DNA from: Massilia sp. HP4
GTDB taxonomy: Bacteria > Pseudomonadota > Gammaproteobacteria > Burkholderiales > Burkholderiaceae_D
Length of the DNA: 64,000 nucleotides
Reading direction: 5' to 3'
Assembly (NCBI RefSeq): GCF_005222695.1
Contig: NZ_STGG01000048.1
Location: 186,001-250,000 of the forward strand
Shown here: positions 8,784 to 19,400 of the stretch, one piece after another
How positions within the stretch are numbered: the stretch's first letter is position 1
How the letters are laid out: each line of letters opens with the position of its first letter
The notes under the pieces: generated by a model
Told to the model about the DNA's origin: nothing
Database searches by the model: none
The model's input: only the letters and a program-made list of their open reading frames with translations
Made by a program: the position numbers and the translations under genes

Positions 8784-9749
8784 ATGATCAACGTATTTGT
8801 CCTCCAGAATGGCCGCCTGAACCAGGCAACGATCGCTTCCCGGCAAGACCTGGAGAACGTCGTGCCAGTCTGGGTCGACTTGACCGACCCGGACGAGGAA
8901 GAGCGCACCTGGGTCAAATCGAAGTATGGCGTGACCCTGCCGGGCGAGGACGAAGTCCAGGACATCGAGGCTTCGGCGCGCTACTACGAAGCCGAGAACG
9001 GCGACCTGCACCTGCGCACCGACTTCTTGCTCGAGGAAGAAGACGGCCCGTCGCGGGTGGTGACGGTGGCCTTCATCCTGTCGGGCAAAATCCTGTTCTC
9101 GGTCCATAACGACGACCTGCCCGTATTTCGCCTGGTGCGGATGCGGGCGCGTTCGCGGCCCGGCTCGATCGAAGACTATATGGACGTACTGCTCGACTTG
9201 TACGCGACCGATGCCGAATATTCGGCCGACGCGCTGGAAGGCATCTACGAAAGCCTGGAAGAAGTCTCGACCCGCGTGCTGCAGAAGGAATTCACCGACC
9301 AGGACGCGGCCGCCGCGCTGAACGCCATCGCGCACGAGGAAGACTTGAACGGCCGCATCCGCCGCAACATGATGGATACCCGGCGCGCGGTCAGCTTCCT
9401 GATGCGCGGCCGGCTGCTGAACTCGGATCAGTTCGAGGAGGCGCGCCAGATCCTGCGCGATATCGAATCGCTGGATGGCCACACGTCCTTCCTGTTCGAC
9501 AAGGTGAACTTCCTGATGGACGCCACCGTCGGCTTCATCAACATCAACCAGAACAAGATCATCAAGATCTTCTCGGTGGCCTCGGTCGCCTTCCTGCCGC
9601 CGACCCTGATCGCCAGCGTCTATGGCATGAACTTCACGGTGTTCCCCGAGCTGCAGTGGCGCTTCGGCTACCCGTTCGCAGTGGCGCTGATGATTGGCTG
9701 CGGCGTGGCGCCGTTGTGGTATTTCCGCCGGCGTGGGTGGCTGAAATAA
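8784..9749 (+). CDS. corA: CorA-family magnesium/cobalt transporter
   Basis: A 321-residue inner-membrane Mg2+ channel. The N-terminal ~250 residues form the acidic cytoplasmic funnel, including a long helix rich in charged residues. Two C-terminal membrane helices follow, and the signature YGMNF at residues 280-284 sits at the end of the first. The basic tail (FRRRGWLK) fits the CorA topology. It is preceded by a 100-bp gap after mtgA with no recognisable terminator, so it may have its own promoter. Confidence 0.93.
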   Translation: MINVFVLQNGRLNQATIASRQDLENVVPVWVDLTDPDEEERTWVKSKYGVTLPGEDEVQDIEASARYYEAENGDLHLRTDFLLEEEDGPSRVVTVAFILSGKILFSVHNDDLPVFRLVRMRARSRPGSIEDYMDVLLDLYATDAEYSADALEGIYESLEEVSTRVLQKEFTDQDAAAALNAIAHEEDLNGRIRRNMMDTRRAVSFLMRGRLLNSDQFEEARQILRDIESLDGHTSFLFDKVNFLMDATVGFININQNKIIKIFSVASVAFLPPTLIASVYGMNFTVFPELQWRFGYPFAVALMIGCGVAPLWYFRRRGWLK

Positions 9750-9776
9750 GGCGACGTCTCAAATAAAGGATATTCG

Positions 9777-10013
9777 ATGAGTGACAAGGGAAACACTGCG
9801 ACTGCAGAATTGGCATTCGAGCTTGGCAAGGTAGCGCGCCGTGCCATTGATAGTGCGAACGGCAAGATCGACCCGGTCGCGCTGGCGAAAATGGCAAATC
9901 ACTTGCTCGAAGCGGGGCATGAGAAGGTCGCCAGCGACTTGCTCATGGTGTTTGTTGCCGGCTTTGAAGAAGGCGACCCGCCTGAGCGGCGTTCTGATCC
10001 GGAAAGCCGCTAG
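9777..10013 (+). CDS. Small uncharacterised protein (78 aa)
   Basis: A short, soluble, helix-prone protein with no signal peptide or membrane segment, starting [20 protein letters not shown] do not recognise a family. A start preceded by AAAGGA about 7 bp upstream (near 9765), normal codon use and its position 27 bp after corA support a real gene. It ends in an acidic/basic tail ([15 protein letters not shown]). A GC hairpin and a palindromic repeat element follow directly, so transcription from corA likely ends there. Confidence 0.6.
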   Translation: MSDKGNTATAELAFELGKVARRAIDSANGKIDPVALAKMANHLLEAGHEKVASDLLMVFVAGFEEGDPPERRSDPESR

Positions 10014-10035
10014 ACGGATGACGCAGGAATGAGCC

Positions 10036-10054
10036 GGACGGCATTGCGCCGTCC
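10036..10054. terminator. GC-rich stem-loop downstream of the 78-aa gene
   Basis: GGACGGC (10036-10042) pairs with GCCGTCC (10048-10054) around a 5-base loop. No T-run follows, but it abuts a much larger palindrome (10055-10217). Together they could end transcription from both sides of the convergent gap. Confidence 0.4.
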
Positions 10055-10217
10055 CTAGTGTCCTGAATTGGAAGTTCGTTGAATAATAAATGTGGCGAAA
10101 TCGGCCCGAGACAAGGAGCAAAGCACAGCAAGGCCGGGGCCTTGCGCGCATTTGCGACGCAGTATCGGGGCGATTCTCGCCGCATTTATTCAACGAATCT
10201 TCAATTCAGGACACTAG
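10055..10217. repeat. 163-bp full-length palindrome, MITE-like element
   Basis: The ends CTAGTGTCCTGAATTG (10055) and its inverted copy (ending 10217) match perfectly for at least 16 bp. The arms stay largely complementary to the centre, where GCAAGGCC and GGCCTTGC face each other. The element contains no ORF of its own and lies between two convergent genes. This is the architecture of a miniature inverted-repeat transposable element, and the terminal TA would fit a TA-duplicating family, though that is inference. The RNA would fold into one long hairpin. No second copy was noticed in the window. Confidence 0.75.
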
Positions 10218-10224
10218 ATTCTCC

Positions 10225-11523
10225 TCAACCAATCCGCTTGAACACCCGCCGCGCCGCCTCGATCGTCTCGTCGATCACCGCGTCATCGTGCTGGATCGAC
10301 ACGAAGCCCGCCTCGAACATGGCCGGCGCAAAATACACGCCTTCGTCCAGCATGCCGTGGAAGAAGCGGTTGAAGCGCTCCTTGTCGCCCGCCATCATCT
10401 CGCTGTAGCTGCCCGGGACGTCCTTCGAGAAGTACATGCCGAACATGCCGCCGACCGAGTCGCCGCAGAAGTCGATGCCGGCCTCTTGTGCGGCGGCGGT
10501 CAGCCCCGTCACCAGCCGGTCCGCGGTTGCGGTCAGCTGTTCATAGAAACCTTCTTCCTGGATCAGCTTCAGCGTGGTCATGCCGGCCGCCACCGCCACC
10601 GGATTGCCCGACAGGGTGCCGGCCTGGTACACCGGGCCGATCGGCGCCATCTTCTGCATCAGCTCGGCACGCCCGCCGAAGGCCGCCACCGGCATGCCGC
10701 CGCCGATCACCTTGCCCAGCGCGGTCAGGTCGGGCGTGATGCCGTACATGCCCTGGGCGCCTTCGAGGCCGACGCGGAAGCCGCACATCACCTCGTCGAA
10801 GATCAGTACCGCGCCGTGCTCGGTGCACAGCTCGCGCATGCGGCCCAGGAACTCGGGCGTGGCGCGGATCAGGTTCATATTGCCGGCCACCGGCTCCACG
10901 ATCACGCAGGCGATGGTGTCGCCCATCGAGGCGAAGGCGTCTTCCAGCTGCGGCACGTTGTTGTAGTCGAGCACCAGGGTGTGCTTCACGAAGTCTTCCG
11001 GCACGCCGGCCGAGGTCGGGTTACCGAAGGTCAGCAGGCCGCTGCCGGCCTTGACCAGCAGCGAATCGGCGTGGCCGTGGTAGCAGCCCTCGAACTTGAC
11101 GATCTTGTCGCGGCCGGTGGCGCCGCGCGCCAGGCGCAGCGCGCTCATGGTCGCCTCGGTGCCCGACGAAACTAGGCGCACCTGCTCAATCGACGGCAGC
11201 AGGCGGCAGATTTCTTCGGCGATCTCGATCTCGCCCTCGGTCGGCGCGCCGAACGACAGGCCATTCTCGGCTGCGGCCTGCACCGCCTTCACGACTTCGG
11301 GACGGGCATGGCCCAGGATGGCCGGACCCCAGGAGCCGATGTAGTCGATATAGCGCTTGCCGTCGGCATCCCAGAAATACGGGCCCTTGGCCCGTTCGAT
11401 GAAGCGCGGCGTGCCGCCCACCGAGCGGAACGCGCGCACCGGCGAGTTGACGCCGCCAGGGGTCGATTGCTGGGCGCGGGCGAACAGGGTGTCGTTGCGC
11501 GAGGTGGATTGTTCAGTGGTCAT
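10225..11523 (-). CDS. hemL: Glutamate-1-semialdehyde 2,1-aminomutase
   Basis: A 432-residue PLP enzyme that turns glutamate-1-semialdehyde into 5-aminolevulinate in the C5 haem pathway. Family motifs are [13 protein letters not shown] near the N-terminus, [37 protein letters not shown] and [11 protein letters not shown], in which Lys271 should bind PLP. Length fits the family (about 426-432). The ATG at 11523 is chosen; a further upstream extension of the frame has no family support. The ThiD-like gene lies upstream on the same strand with a terminator-like hairpin between them, so hemL may be partly uncoupled from it. Confidence 0.96.
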   Translation of the reverse strand: MTTEQSTSRNDTLFARAQQSTPGGVNSPVRAFRSVGGTPRFIERAKGPYFWDADGKRYIDYIGSWGPAILGHARPEVVKAVQAAAENGLSFGAPTEGEIEIAEEICRLLPSIEQVRLVSSGTEATMSALRLARGATGRDKIVKFEGCYHGHADSLLVKAGSGLLTFGNPTSAGVPEDFVKHTLVLDYNNVPQLEDAFASMGDTIACVIVEPVAGNMNLIRATPEFLGRMRELCTEHGAVLIFDEVMCGFRVGLEGAQGMYGITPDLTALGKVIGGGMPVAAFGGRAELMQKMAPIGPVYQAGTLSGNPVAVAAGMTTLKLIQEEGFYEQLTATADRLVTGLTAAAQEAGIDFCGDSVGGMFGMYFSKDVPGSYSEMMAGDKERFNRFFHGMLDEGVYFAPAMFEAGFVSIQHDDAVIDETIEAARRVFKRIG

Positions 11524-11543
11524 GATAGCTGCTTCGTGATTGA

Positions 11544-11579
11544 AAAGAACCCGTCCCGGCGCACAGCGCCTAGGGACGG
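11544..11579 (-). terminator. Intrinsic terminator or attenuator between the thiD-like gene and hemL
   Basis: On the minus strand CCGTCCC and GGGACGG (11573-11579 and 11551-11557) form the outer stem. GGCGC/GCGCC form an inner stem with a 2-base bulge. The tail GTTCTTTTC (11542-11550) is T-rich. The thiD-like stop codon lies inside the stem. This should end thiD-like transcription just 20 bp before the hemL start. Confidence 0.6.
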
Positions 11580-12379
11580 AAGAATTTACTGGGAATGAAC
11601 TTGCCCATGCCGAAGCGCTGCGCATGCTCGAGCGCGCCGGTGGTGTATTCCTGGGCCAGCGCCAGCGCCTGCGGCGCATCCATGCCGCGCGCCATGCAGG
11701 CGGTGAAGGCGGCCGAATAGGTGTTGCCGGCGCCCAGGAAGGGGCCGGGCAGGTGTTGCCACTCGACCCGCGCGACTTCGCCGCTGGCGTCGTACAGGCG
11801 GTTCGAGCAGGCGCCGTGTTCGTCGCGGCTGCCGGTCACCAGCACATAGTGCAGGCCGCTCGAGGTGAGTTCGGCCACGTCTTCCTCGAGCGCGCCATGG
11901 TCGCCATCGGCGCCGTCGCGCCACAGCTCGGCCATGCGGCCCAGTTCGGGCTGGGACAGGATCAGGGCGGTGGCCTGCGGCGCCAGGATCGAGCGCAGCG
12001 CCGACAGCATTTCTTCGTCGCCCATGCCGGCGTCGGGCAGGGCCGACAGGAAGGGATCGAGGATCAGCGGCGCGTCTGGATAGTCGGACACGATCTCGGC
12101 GATCGCCGCCAGGTGCAGGGCCGAACCGACGGCGCCGACCTTGAAGGCGGCGATCGGCATGTCTTCGAGCAGGGTGCGCGCCTGCTCGGCCATCCAGTCG
12201 CTGTCGAGCTCGTACATATTCTCGATGCGCGCGCTGTCCGAGACCAGCAAGCCGGCGATCGCCGACAGCCCGTGGCATCCAAGGGCGGCGAAGGCGGCGC
12301 AATCGGCCTGCACGCCGATGGCGCCGACAGGATCGCAGACGCCGAAGCTCAGGATGAGTGGGAACGTTTGGTTTTGCAC
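11570..12379 (-). CDS. thiD: ThiD-like hydroxymethylpyrimidine/phosphomethylpyrimidine kinase family protein
   Basis: A 269-residue ribokinase-fold protein. ThiD phosphorylates HMP and HMP-phosphate for thiamine synthesis. The overall layout fits (GIQAD-like [16 protein letters not shown], then PLILDPFLS), but two hallmarks have drifted. The N-terminal GSDSGGGAG loop reads [12 protein letters not shown], and the C-terminal GTGCTLSAA anion-hole segment reads [10 protein letters not shown]. The substrate may therefore differ. The start is taken as GTG at 12379, the first plausible codon before the conserved domain; no ATG lies close by. It is divergent from the rubredoxin gene. Family membership is good; thiamine function is uncertain. 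Confidence 0.7.
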   Translation of the reverse strand: MQNQTFPLILSFGVCDPVGAIGVQADCAAFAALGCHGLSAIAGLLVSDSARIENMYELDSDWMAEQARTLLEDMPIAAFKVGAVGSALHLAAIAEIVSDYPDAPLILDPFLSALPDAGMGDEEMLSALRSILAPQATALILSQPELGRMAELWRDGADGDHGALEEDVAELTSSGLHYVLVTGSRDEHGACSNRLYDASGEVARVEWQHLPGPFLGAGNTYSAAFTACMARGMDAPQALALAQEYTTGALEHAQRFGMGKFIPSKFFRP

Positions 12380-12441
12380 GTCGGGTAGATTAAGATGCCG
12401 GATTCCGATTCCATATTTTACTAGATACAAGGACCAATACT

Positions 12442-12630
12442 GTGAGTACCGAATCCACCGCGCCTTTCCAGACCTGGATGTGCCTGATTTGTGGCTGGGT
12501 CTATGACGAGGCTGTCGGTGCGCCCGACGACGGCATCGCCCCCGGCACGCGCTGGGCCGACGTTCCGATGAACTGGACTTGCCCGGAATGCGGTGCGCGC
12601 AAGGACGACTTCGAGATGACGGCAATATAA
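12442..12630 (+). CDS. Rubredoxin
   Basis: A 62-residue iron protein for electron transfer. Two knuckles, WMCLICGWVYDE and WTCPECGARKDDFE, supply the four Cys ligands of a single Fe, and the intervening GIAPGTRWADVP loop is typical. The GTG start is supported by AAGGA at 12429-12433, 8 bp upstream. The gene lies next to the Pil-Chp cluster and divergent from the ThiD-like gene. This position seems conserved in Burkholderiales, but no functional link to pili is known to me. Confidence 0.95.
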   Translation: MSTESTAPFQTWMCLICGWVYDEAVGAPDDGIAPGTRWADVPMNWTCPECGARKDDFEMTAI

Positions 12631-12660
12631 ATAAGACAGCACTGTTTTCAGCTTGATAAT

Positions 12661-12686
12661 GGCATCTCGTCTATAAGAGAGATGCC
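12661..12686. terminator. Stem-loop after rubredoxin
   Basis: GGCATCTC (12661-12668) pairs perfectly with GAGATGCC (12679-12686) across a 10-base loop, 31 bp after the rubredoxin stop. No T-run follows. It separates rubredoxin from the predicted pilG promoter. Confidence 0.4.
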
Positions 12687-12730
12687 GTGCAAGGGGAGAT
12701 GTTAACCCGTAGTTGACTCCCTGCAACACT

Positions 12731-12759
12731 TTGCGCACAAGAAAGATGCGCTGTGCTAT
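12731..12759 (+). promoter_or_regulatory. Candidate sigma-70 promoter for the pilGHIJL operon
   Basis: TTGCGC (12731-12736) and TGCTAT (12754-12759) are spaced by 17 bp, 31 bp before the pilG ATG. Consensus-based prediction. Confidence 0.35.
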
Positions 12760-12789
12760 CGTGGCGCTTCAAGCCGAAGTGAAACGAAA

Positions 12790-13185
12790 ATGACGACATC
12801 GCCGCAATCCACGGCCCTGACCATCATGGTAATCGACGACAGCAGCACGATCCGCCGCTCCGCCGAGATTTTCCTGAACCAGGCCGGTTACCAGGTGGTG
12901 TTGGCCGACGACGGCTTCGACGCCCTGGCCAAGATCAACGACCATCATCCGGCGCTGGTGTTCTGCGACATCCTGATGCCGCGCCTCGACGGTTACCAGA
13001 CCTGCGCCCTGATCAAGAAGAGTGCGCGTTTTCGCGCGACGCCCGTCTTGATGCTGTCGTCCAAGGATGGCCTGTTCGACCGCGCGCGTGGCGCGATGGT
13101 CGGCGCCAGCGCCTATCTCACCAAACCGTTTACAAAAGACAGCCTGCTGGCGGCCGTGCGCGAGCACGCCACGCCGCAGGCCTGA
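12790..13185 (+). CDS. pilG: Twitching motility response regulator PilG
   Basis: A 131-residue stand-alone CheY-like receiver. The acidic pair in MVIDDSSTIRRSAE, the phospho-acceptor Asp60 in FCDILMPRLDGYQT, the SS in MLSSKDG and the Lys in YLTKPFTK are all present. PilG receives phosphate from the ChpA/PilL kinase and drives type IV pilus extension and cAMP signalling in the Pseudomonas model. It is the first gene of a complete pilG-pilH-pilI-pilJ-pilL run, which makes the name secure. Confidence 0.92.
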   Translation: MTTSPQSTALTIMVIDDSSTIRRSAEIFLNQAGYQVVLADDGFDALAKINDHHPALVFCDILMPRLDGYQTCALIKKSARFRATPVLMLSSKDGLFDRARGAMVGASAYLTKPFTKDSLLAAVREHATPQA

Positions 13186-13211
13186 CATTTCTACCTGAGC
13201 CGGAGCCGTAA

Positions 13212-13598
13212 GTGGCCATCAACAAGATCCTCATCGTCGACGATTCCCCGACCGAACGACTGTACCTGACCGACATCCTGGTGAAGAACGGCTTCGCCGT
13301 CAGCACCGCCGTGAATGGCGACGAAGCCATCGAGCGCATCCGCGCCGAGCGGCCCGAACTGATCCTGATGGACGTGGTCATGCCGGGCGCCAACGGCTTC
13401 CAGGTGACGCGCGCCATCGCCCGCGATCCGGAACTGTCGGCGCTGCCGGTCATTATCTGCAGCAGCAAGAACCAGGAAACCGACCGCATCTGGGGCATGC
13501 GCCAGGGCGCGAAGGACTACCTGGTCAAGCCGGTCGATCCGGAACGCCTGCTGGCCAGCATCGCGGCCCTGGCGAGCGCCGGCGGCGTGAACGCATGA
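13212..13598 (+). CDS. pilH: Twitching motility response regulator PilH
   Basis: A 128-residue CheY-like receiver with ILIVDDSPTERLYLTD, phospho-acceptor Asp54 in ILMDVVMPGANGFQVTR and KDYLVKPVD. In the Pil-Chp system PilH acts with PilG, as a phosphate sink or on the retraction arm. The GTG start has a GGAG about 8 bp upstream. Its stop overlaps the pilI ATG by 4 bp. Confidence 0.92.
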   Translation: MAINKILIVDDSPTERLYLTDILVKNGFAVSTAVNGDEAIERIRAERPELILMDVVMPGANGFQVTRAIARDPELSALPVIICSSKNQETDRIWGMRQGAKDYLVKPVDPERLLASIAALASAGGVNA

Positions 13599-14140
13599 GC
13601 TCCGCGGCGGCCGACGCCGGCGAGAATGAAGAAGCCGGACGCCGCGATCCCGCGGCGCGCCGCACCCGCCTGCGCCTCTACCAGGAACAGCTGCTCGAGA
13701 AGATGCAGGCCGCCAAGACCGGCGCCGGGGCCGGCGCCGGCCAGCTCGGTCTTGCCATCGGCGCCACGCGCTACCTGGTCGACCTGCTCGAGGTCGGCGA
13801 AATCGTCGCCCCGGCGCCGCTCACCGCCGTCCCGCTGACCCAGCCCTGGTACCTGGGCCTGGCCAATGTGCGCGGCAGCCTGCTGGGCGTGATCGACCTG
13901 GCGCGCTACCTGGGCGAAGAAGCACCTCTTGAGGCCGCCGCGACGCCGCGCATGGTGGTGTTCGCGCCGCATCTCGGCTTCAACTGCGCCTTGCTGGCCT
14001 CGAGCGTCTACGGACTGCGCCAGGCGGCGGCGATGGAACGCGTGGGCGACGCCTTGCGCGACGCCGACGGCAATACATGGACGCCGCTGTCGCTGGCGGC
14101 GCTGGTGCGGGAAGAGCGCTTCCTGCAGGTCGCACGCTAG
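13595..14140 (+). CDS. pilI: CheW-like coupling protein PilI
   Basis: A 181-residue CheW-domain protein. The CheW fold begins near residue 45 with [19 protein letters not shown] and continues through [22 protein letters not shown], the characteristic CheW strand-turn motif. The N-terminal ~40 residues are charged and likely helical. It should bridge the receptor PilJ and the kinase PilL at the cell pole. It starts within the pilH stop (ATGA). Confidence 0.9.
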   Translation: MSSAAADAGENEEAGRRDPAARRTRLRLYQEQLLEKMQAAKTGAGAGAGQLGLAIGATRYLVDLLEVGEIVAPAPLTAVPLTQPWYLGLANVRGSLLGVIDLARYLGEEAPLEAAATPRMVVFAPHLGFNCALLASSVYGLRQAAAMERVGDALRDADGNTWTPLSLAALVREERFLQVAR

Positions 14141-14177
14141 AAAACAACCACACTTACAGCAGCAACAGGGAGCAGCA

Positions 14178-16445
14178 ATGGGATTCGCTTCGAAACTGAC
14201 CACGAACTTCTTCGCGAAGGGCGACGCCGCCCCGGAGCCGGCTGCCGAATCCGCGCAGGACGCGCATCCCGATGCCGGCGGCTCGGCCACCGCGGCCGCA
14301 CGCCGCCTGGGCGGATTCCGCAGCCGCGGCGCCACCGAGGCCCTGGCGGCGGAAAACGCGCAAGACCTGCGGCCGACCCTGTTCGGCGCCCAGTTCCAGC
14401 CGGGCCGGTTGAACCTGCTGCTCGGCGCCTTTGTCGGCGGCGTGCTGCTGACCTTGCTGGCGGCCTGGCAGAACTCGGCCATCGATGCGCGCCTGGCCGG
14501 CCAGAGCCAGGTGACCGGCGACGCCGTGATGCACTCGCAGCGTTTCGCCAAGGCCGCCCCGATCGCGCTGCGCGGCGACGCCGCCGCCTTCGAGCAGCTC
14601 GAAGACAGCCGCACCCAGCTGGGCCGCGAACTGGACCTGCTGGCGCGCGGCGGCCAGTCGCCGACCGGCCGCATCCCGGCCGCCACCGGCAAGCGCGCCG
14701 AAGACCTGCAAAAGGCGATCGTGCTGTGGAATGCCTCGTCCAAGGCCGCCGCCAGCATCCTGGCCAACAAGCGCAACCTGCTGGCCTTCGGCGTCAGCCT
14801 GCGCCAGTACGAAGAGGTGGGTCCGGAACTGAGCGCGATCGCCGAACGCCTGCAACGGGACGAATCGACCGACACGCGGCGCCAGGTGGCCGCGCTGAGC
14901 ATGCAGTCGCTGGCCCAGCGCCTGTCGGCCGGCACCCAGACCTTCACCACGCCGGGTTCGGCCCAGAACGCGGTGACCTATATCATGGGCGACATCGCCT
15001 CGCTGCAGACAATCATCGACGGCCTGCTCGATGGTGGCGGCAAACTGGGCCTGGCCCCGCTGACCGACCTCGAACAGCGCATGCGCCTGGCGCGCATCCG
15101 CGACAGCTTCCAGGAGTACGTCAAGACCGTGACCCCACTGCTGGGCAATCTCACCAACTACGCCAGCGCGCGCGCCGCCGAGCGCGTGATCTCGCGCGAC
15201 AGCGAACAGCTGCGCGTCATGCTGGCGGAGTTGCACCGCGATTATCAACGCGACCAGGCCGGCACCAGCGGCTGGTTCTGGCTGACCGTGGCCGCCGCCC
15301 TGTTCACCCTGGTGGCGGCGCTGGGCATCTCGCGCGCCATGCTGGGCGACGCCGCCGAACGCGCGCGCAGCGCCGAGGAACGCCGCCGCGAAGCGGAAGC
15401 CATGCGCCAGCTGGCCCAGGCCAAGGAAGAAGAGGCCAAGGCCACCAACGACCAGAACCAGGCCGCGATCCTGCGCCTGATGAACGAGCTGCAAGAGGTG
15501 GCCGACGGCGACCTGACCGTGCAGGCCACGGTGTCGGAAGACATCACCGGCGCGATCGCCGACTCGGTCAACTACACGGTCGAGGAATTGCGCGAGCTGG
15601 TGCTGCGCGTGATTACCACCTCGGAACAGGTGGCACGCGCCTCGAACGGCGCGCAGACGGTGTCGAGCGAACTGCTGGGCGCCGCCGAGCAACAGTCGCG
15701 CGAGATCCAGGAAGCGTCGAGCACGACCCTGCGCCTGGCCGGCCTGATCACCGACGTGTCGCGCTCGGCCCTCGAATCGGCCGACGTGGCGCGCCAGTCG
15801 GTGGCGGCGGCCGAGCAGGGCGCGACCGCGGTGCAGAACGCGATTCGCGGCATGCAGGAGATCCGCGAGCAGATCCAGGAAACCTCGAAGCGCATCAAGC
15901 GCCTGGGCGAATCGTCGCAGGAGATCGGCGAGATCACCGAGCTGATCTCGGACATTACCGAGCAGACCAACGTGCTGGCGCTGAACGCCGCGATCCAGGC
16001 CGCATCGGCCGGCGAAGCGGGCCGCGGCTTCTCGGTGGTGGCCGAAGAAGTGCAGCGCCTGGCGGAACGCTCGGGCGACGCGGCGAAGCAGATCGGCGCG
16101 CTGGTGCGCACCATCCAGACCGACACCCACGACGCGGTGGCGGCCATGGAAAAATCGACCCAGGGCGTGGTCGAGGGCGCGCGCCTGTCGGACGCCGCCG
16201 GGGCCGCGCTGTCGGACATCTCGCGCGTGTCGAACCGCCTCGGTGAGCTGATCGGCGACATGTCGAGCGCCACCGGGCGCCAGGCGACCCAGGCTACCGG
16301 CGTGGCCGACAAGATGCGGCAGATCCTGTCGGTGACCGAGCACACCCAGCAGGGCACGCGCCAGACCGCGCAATCGATTCACGAACTGGCCACCCTGGCG
16401 CAGGAGCTCAAGGATTCGGTGTCGCGCTTCCGCGTGGTATCCTGA
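14178..16445 (+). CDS. pilJ: Methyl-accepting chemotaxis protein PilJ
   Basis: A 755-residue transducer. It has a cytoplasmic Ala-rich N-terminus and a first membrane helix near residues 78-97. A periplasmic PilJ-type sensor region of about 265 residues follows, then a second helix near residues 365-385, a HAMP segment, and a long MCP signalling domain with a hairpin tip around [16 protein letters not shown] and [18 protein letters not shown]. The ATG at 14178 has AGGGAG 5-6 bp upstream, so the longer upstream frame is rejected. It senses pilus/surface cues and controls the PilL kinase. Confidence 0.93.
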   Translation: MGFASKLTTNFFAKGDAAPEPAAESAQDAHPDAGGSATAAARRLGGFRSRGATEALAAENAQDLRPTLFGAQFQPGRLNLLLGAFVGGVLLTLLAAWQNSAIDARLAGQSQVTGDAVMHSQRFAKAAPIALRGDAAAFEQLEDSRTQLGRELDLLARGGQSPTGRIPAATGKRAEDLQKAIVLWNASSKAAASILANKRNLLAFGVSLRQYEEVGPELSAIAERLQRDESTDTRRQVAALSMQSLAQRLSAGTQTFTTPGSAQNAVTYIMGDIASLQTIIDGLLDGGGKLGLAPLTDLEQRMRLARIRDSFQEYVKTVTPLLGNLTNYASARAAERVISRDSEQLRVMLAELHRDYQRDQAGTSGWFWLTVAAALFTLVAALGISRAMLGDAAERARSAEERRREAEAMRQLAQAKEEEAKATNDQNQAAILRLMNELQEVADGDLTVQATVSEDITGAIADSVNYTVEELRELVLRVITTSEQVARASNGAQTVSSELLGAAEQQSREIQEASSTTLRLAGLITDVSRSALESADVARQSVAAAEQGATAVQNAIRGMQEIREQIQETSKRIKRLGESSQEIGEITELISDITEQTNVLALNAAIQAASAGEAGRGFSVVAEEVQRLAERSGDAAKQIGALVRTIQTDTHDAVAAMEKSTQGVVEGARLSDAAGAALSDISRVSNRLGELIGDMSSATGRQATQATGVADKMRQILSVTEHTQQGTRQTAQSIHELATLAQELKDSVSRFRVVS

Positions 16446-16452
16446 GCGGCCC

Positions 16453-19400
16453 ATGGCTATACCGTCCCCGACCTTGAACGCGTCACTCAGTCGCTCCAGC
16501 TTCGACACCGGCCCGCTGTCCTGGGTCATCGGCGAAATCCGCGATGCCCTGGCGCGCGCGTCCACCTCCCTGCGCGAGGCCGCCGGGCGTTCGCCCGAAG
16601 CCCAGCCGACCCTGCTGCTGCACGCCAAGACCCACCTGCACCAGGCGCACGGCGCCCTGCAGATGGTCGACGTCGAGGGCGTCGGGGTGTACACCGGCGC
16701 GGCCGAGGCTGTGCTGGACCGTTTCAAGGATGGGCAGCTGCCATGCACGCCGGATAGCGTGCAGGTGGTGCTGGACGCCTTCGGCGCCCTGGGCGAATAC
16801 CTGGACGAACTCCTGGCCGGCATGCCGCAGCAGCCGGCGCGCCTGTTCCCGTATTACCGCGACATGGTCGAGCGCCAGCGCGACGTGAAGGTGCACCCGT
16901 CCGACCTGCTGTCGCTCGACCTGTCGGCGCTGCCCGGATTGCCTGCGCCGGACGGCAGCGGGCAGGCCGATATCGCGGCCTGCCGAATCCGCTTTGAAAA
17001 GGCGTTGTTACCCTACCTGAAGGCCGAGGACGACGCCGGGCGCCAGGTCCACGCGGCCGACCTGGTCGCTGCCATCGCGCCGATCGCCGCCGCCCAGGAT
17101 GCACCGCGCGCGCGCCTGTTCTGGCAGGCGATGCACGCCTTTGCCAGCGTGGTGGCCGACGGCCAGGTCGAGAGCGACCTGTATATCAAGCAGCTGTTCG
17201 GCCAGGTCAACCTGCAGTTGCGGCGCCTGGCCAAGGGCGAGCAGGATGCGCCCGAGGCGATGCTGCGCGACGCGCTGTTCTTCATCGCTGCCGCGCGCGA
17301 GCCCGGTCCTGAAGCGCGCGCCTTGCGCCAGGCCCTGGGCCTGGACGGTGCGGTGCCGCCCGATTATGCCGAGCGCCGCTACGGCAAGCTCGACCCGCAC
17401 GCCCTGCAAGAAGCGCGCGAAGCGCTGGCGCGCACCAAGTCGGACTGGGACCGGATCGCAGGCGTTGGCAAGCCGGACGCCCAGGTCGAGCACGATTTCA
17501 ATGACGCGCTGGCACGACTGGCCGGCGCCAGCGAAAAGCTGGGCGCCCCGGCGCTGGCCCAGCTGCTGCGCGAACTGGGCCGCGCGGCCAGCGATTCGGT
17601 GCAATCGGGCCGCGACGACCAGTTCGGGCTCGAGATGGCGGCCGCCATGCTGTTCGTCGAGAACGGACTGGACCAGCTGCGCCAGCTGCCGGACGATTTC
17701 TCGGAGAACGCCGAAGCCGTCGGCGCGCGCCTGTTGGCGCTGGCCGCCGGCGAGACGCCGCCCGACGCCCCGCACTGGCAGGGCGAACTGGCGCGCCAGA
17801 TCCAGCAGGGCCAGACCGTGGCCGTGCTGGCGAGCGAGGTCAAGGCGGGCCTGCGCCAGATCGAGAAGCTGCTCGACGATTACTACGACGACCCGGGCAA
17901 GCGCCAGGTGCTCGACCAGGCGGCGCCGATCCTGCACCAGCTGCAGGGCGCGTTCGCCATCCTCGACCAGGACCAGGCCGTGCTGGCCGTGGACCACGTC
18001 GAAGAGGCGGTGCGGGCGCTTTCCGCCAGCGAGGCGGACGTGACCAGCCAGCATGCGTCGCTGCACAATATCGCCCAGAATATCGGCGCGCTCGGCTTCT
18101 TCGCCGACCTGCTGGCCCAGGACAGCGAGGCCGCGCGCGGCCGCTTCACCTTCGACCTCGACAAGCGCCTGCTGCGCGAACTGCCGTTCGAGTTCGTCCA
18201 GGCCAGGGCGGAGGCGCCGGTCGACACGGCGCCGACGCCGGTGGAACCGCAAGCCGACGGCGTCGACGCCGAACTGCTCGGGATCTTCATCGCCGAGGCG
18301 CAGGAAGTGCTGGCCTTCGTGGTCGAGACCCTGCCGCGTGCGGCCGACGAGCCGGGCAACCAGGAGACCTTGACCCTGTTGCGCCGCAGCTTCCACACGC
18401 TCAAGGGCAGCAGCCGCATGGTGGACCTGGAGGCCTTCGGCGCCACCGCCGCCGCCATCGAGCGCGTGATGAATGTGTGGCTGGCCGACGGCCGCGCGGC
18501 CACCGCCGACCTGCTGGCGCTGCTGGCCCATGCGTATGCCGAACTCGATGCCTGGGTGGCAGAGCTGGCCGCGGGCCGCACGCCGGATCGCGATGGCGCG
18601 GCGCTGATCGAGGCCGCCGCAAGGGTGCAGGAGGGCGGCCCGTTCGAACCATTGGCCGACGAGCCGCTGGTGCTGGACGACATCATCGAAGCGCCGGCGC
18701 TGGACGATATTCCGCTGCTCGACGAGCCGCTGGACCTGGCGGGCGATGATGGCGTCCGGCGCGTCGGCGACCTGGCCATCCCGCAGGCGCTGCACGACGT
18801 CTACCTGGGCGAAACCGACACGCTGTGCGCCAACCTGGAGCAGGCCCTCGACGCACTGCGCCGCGGCCCCGATGGCGACGCGCTGCAGGACGCGCTGACG
18901 GCGGCGCACACGCTGGCCGGCACCTCGGCCACGGTCGGCTATACCGCGCTGCGCGACCTCGCGCACGCGCTGGAAACAACGCTCGAGAAGCTGGCGGCGC
19001 CGGGTATTCAACTGGAAGACAGCCAGTTCGAGTTGTTCGATGCGACCCTGTCGCGCATGCGCACCATGCTGCAGGTATTCACCCTGGGCGAACTGGCGCC
19101 TGGCCAGCCCGACCTGGTCGGGCAACTGGCGGCCTTGCGCGAACGCCTGGCCAGCCAGCAGGCGGCAGCCTTGTATGGCCAGGCCGATCCGGCGCTGGCC
19201 AAGCAGCTCGACGCGCTGTTCGCCGCGGCCTACGAACAGCTGCTGGCCGATCCGCCCGCGTTCGAAGCGCGCCAGGCGCCGGTGCTTGAACCGAAGAAAG
19301 CGGTGACGGACGAAGTCGACGACCTGTTCGACTCCTTCCTCGACGATGCCTTCGCTGCGCCGGAACTGGATCAGGCGGTCCCGCAGGTGCAGGATGCCGG

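Noticed and set aside
13928-14177. Longer upstream start for pilJ
   Set aside because: Would run through pilI in another frame with Arg/Trp-rich sequence; ATG at 14178 has a strong ribosome site.
14154-16823. 889-codon open frame antisense to pilJ
   Set aside because: Shadow of pilJ with biased composition and no recognisable motif.
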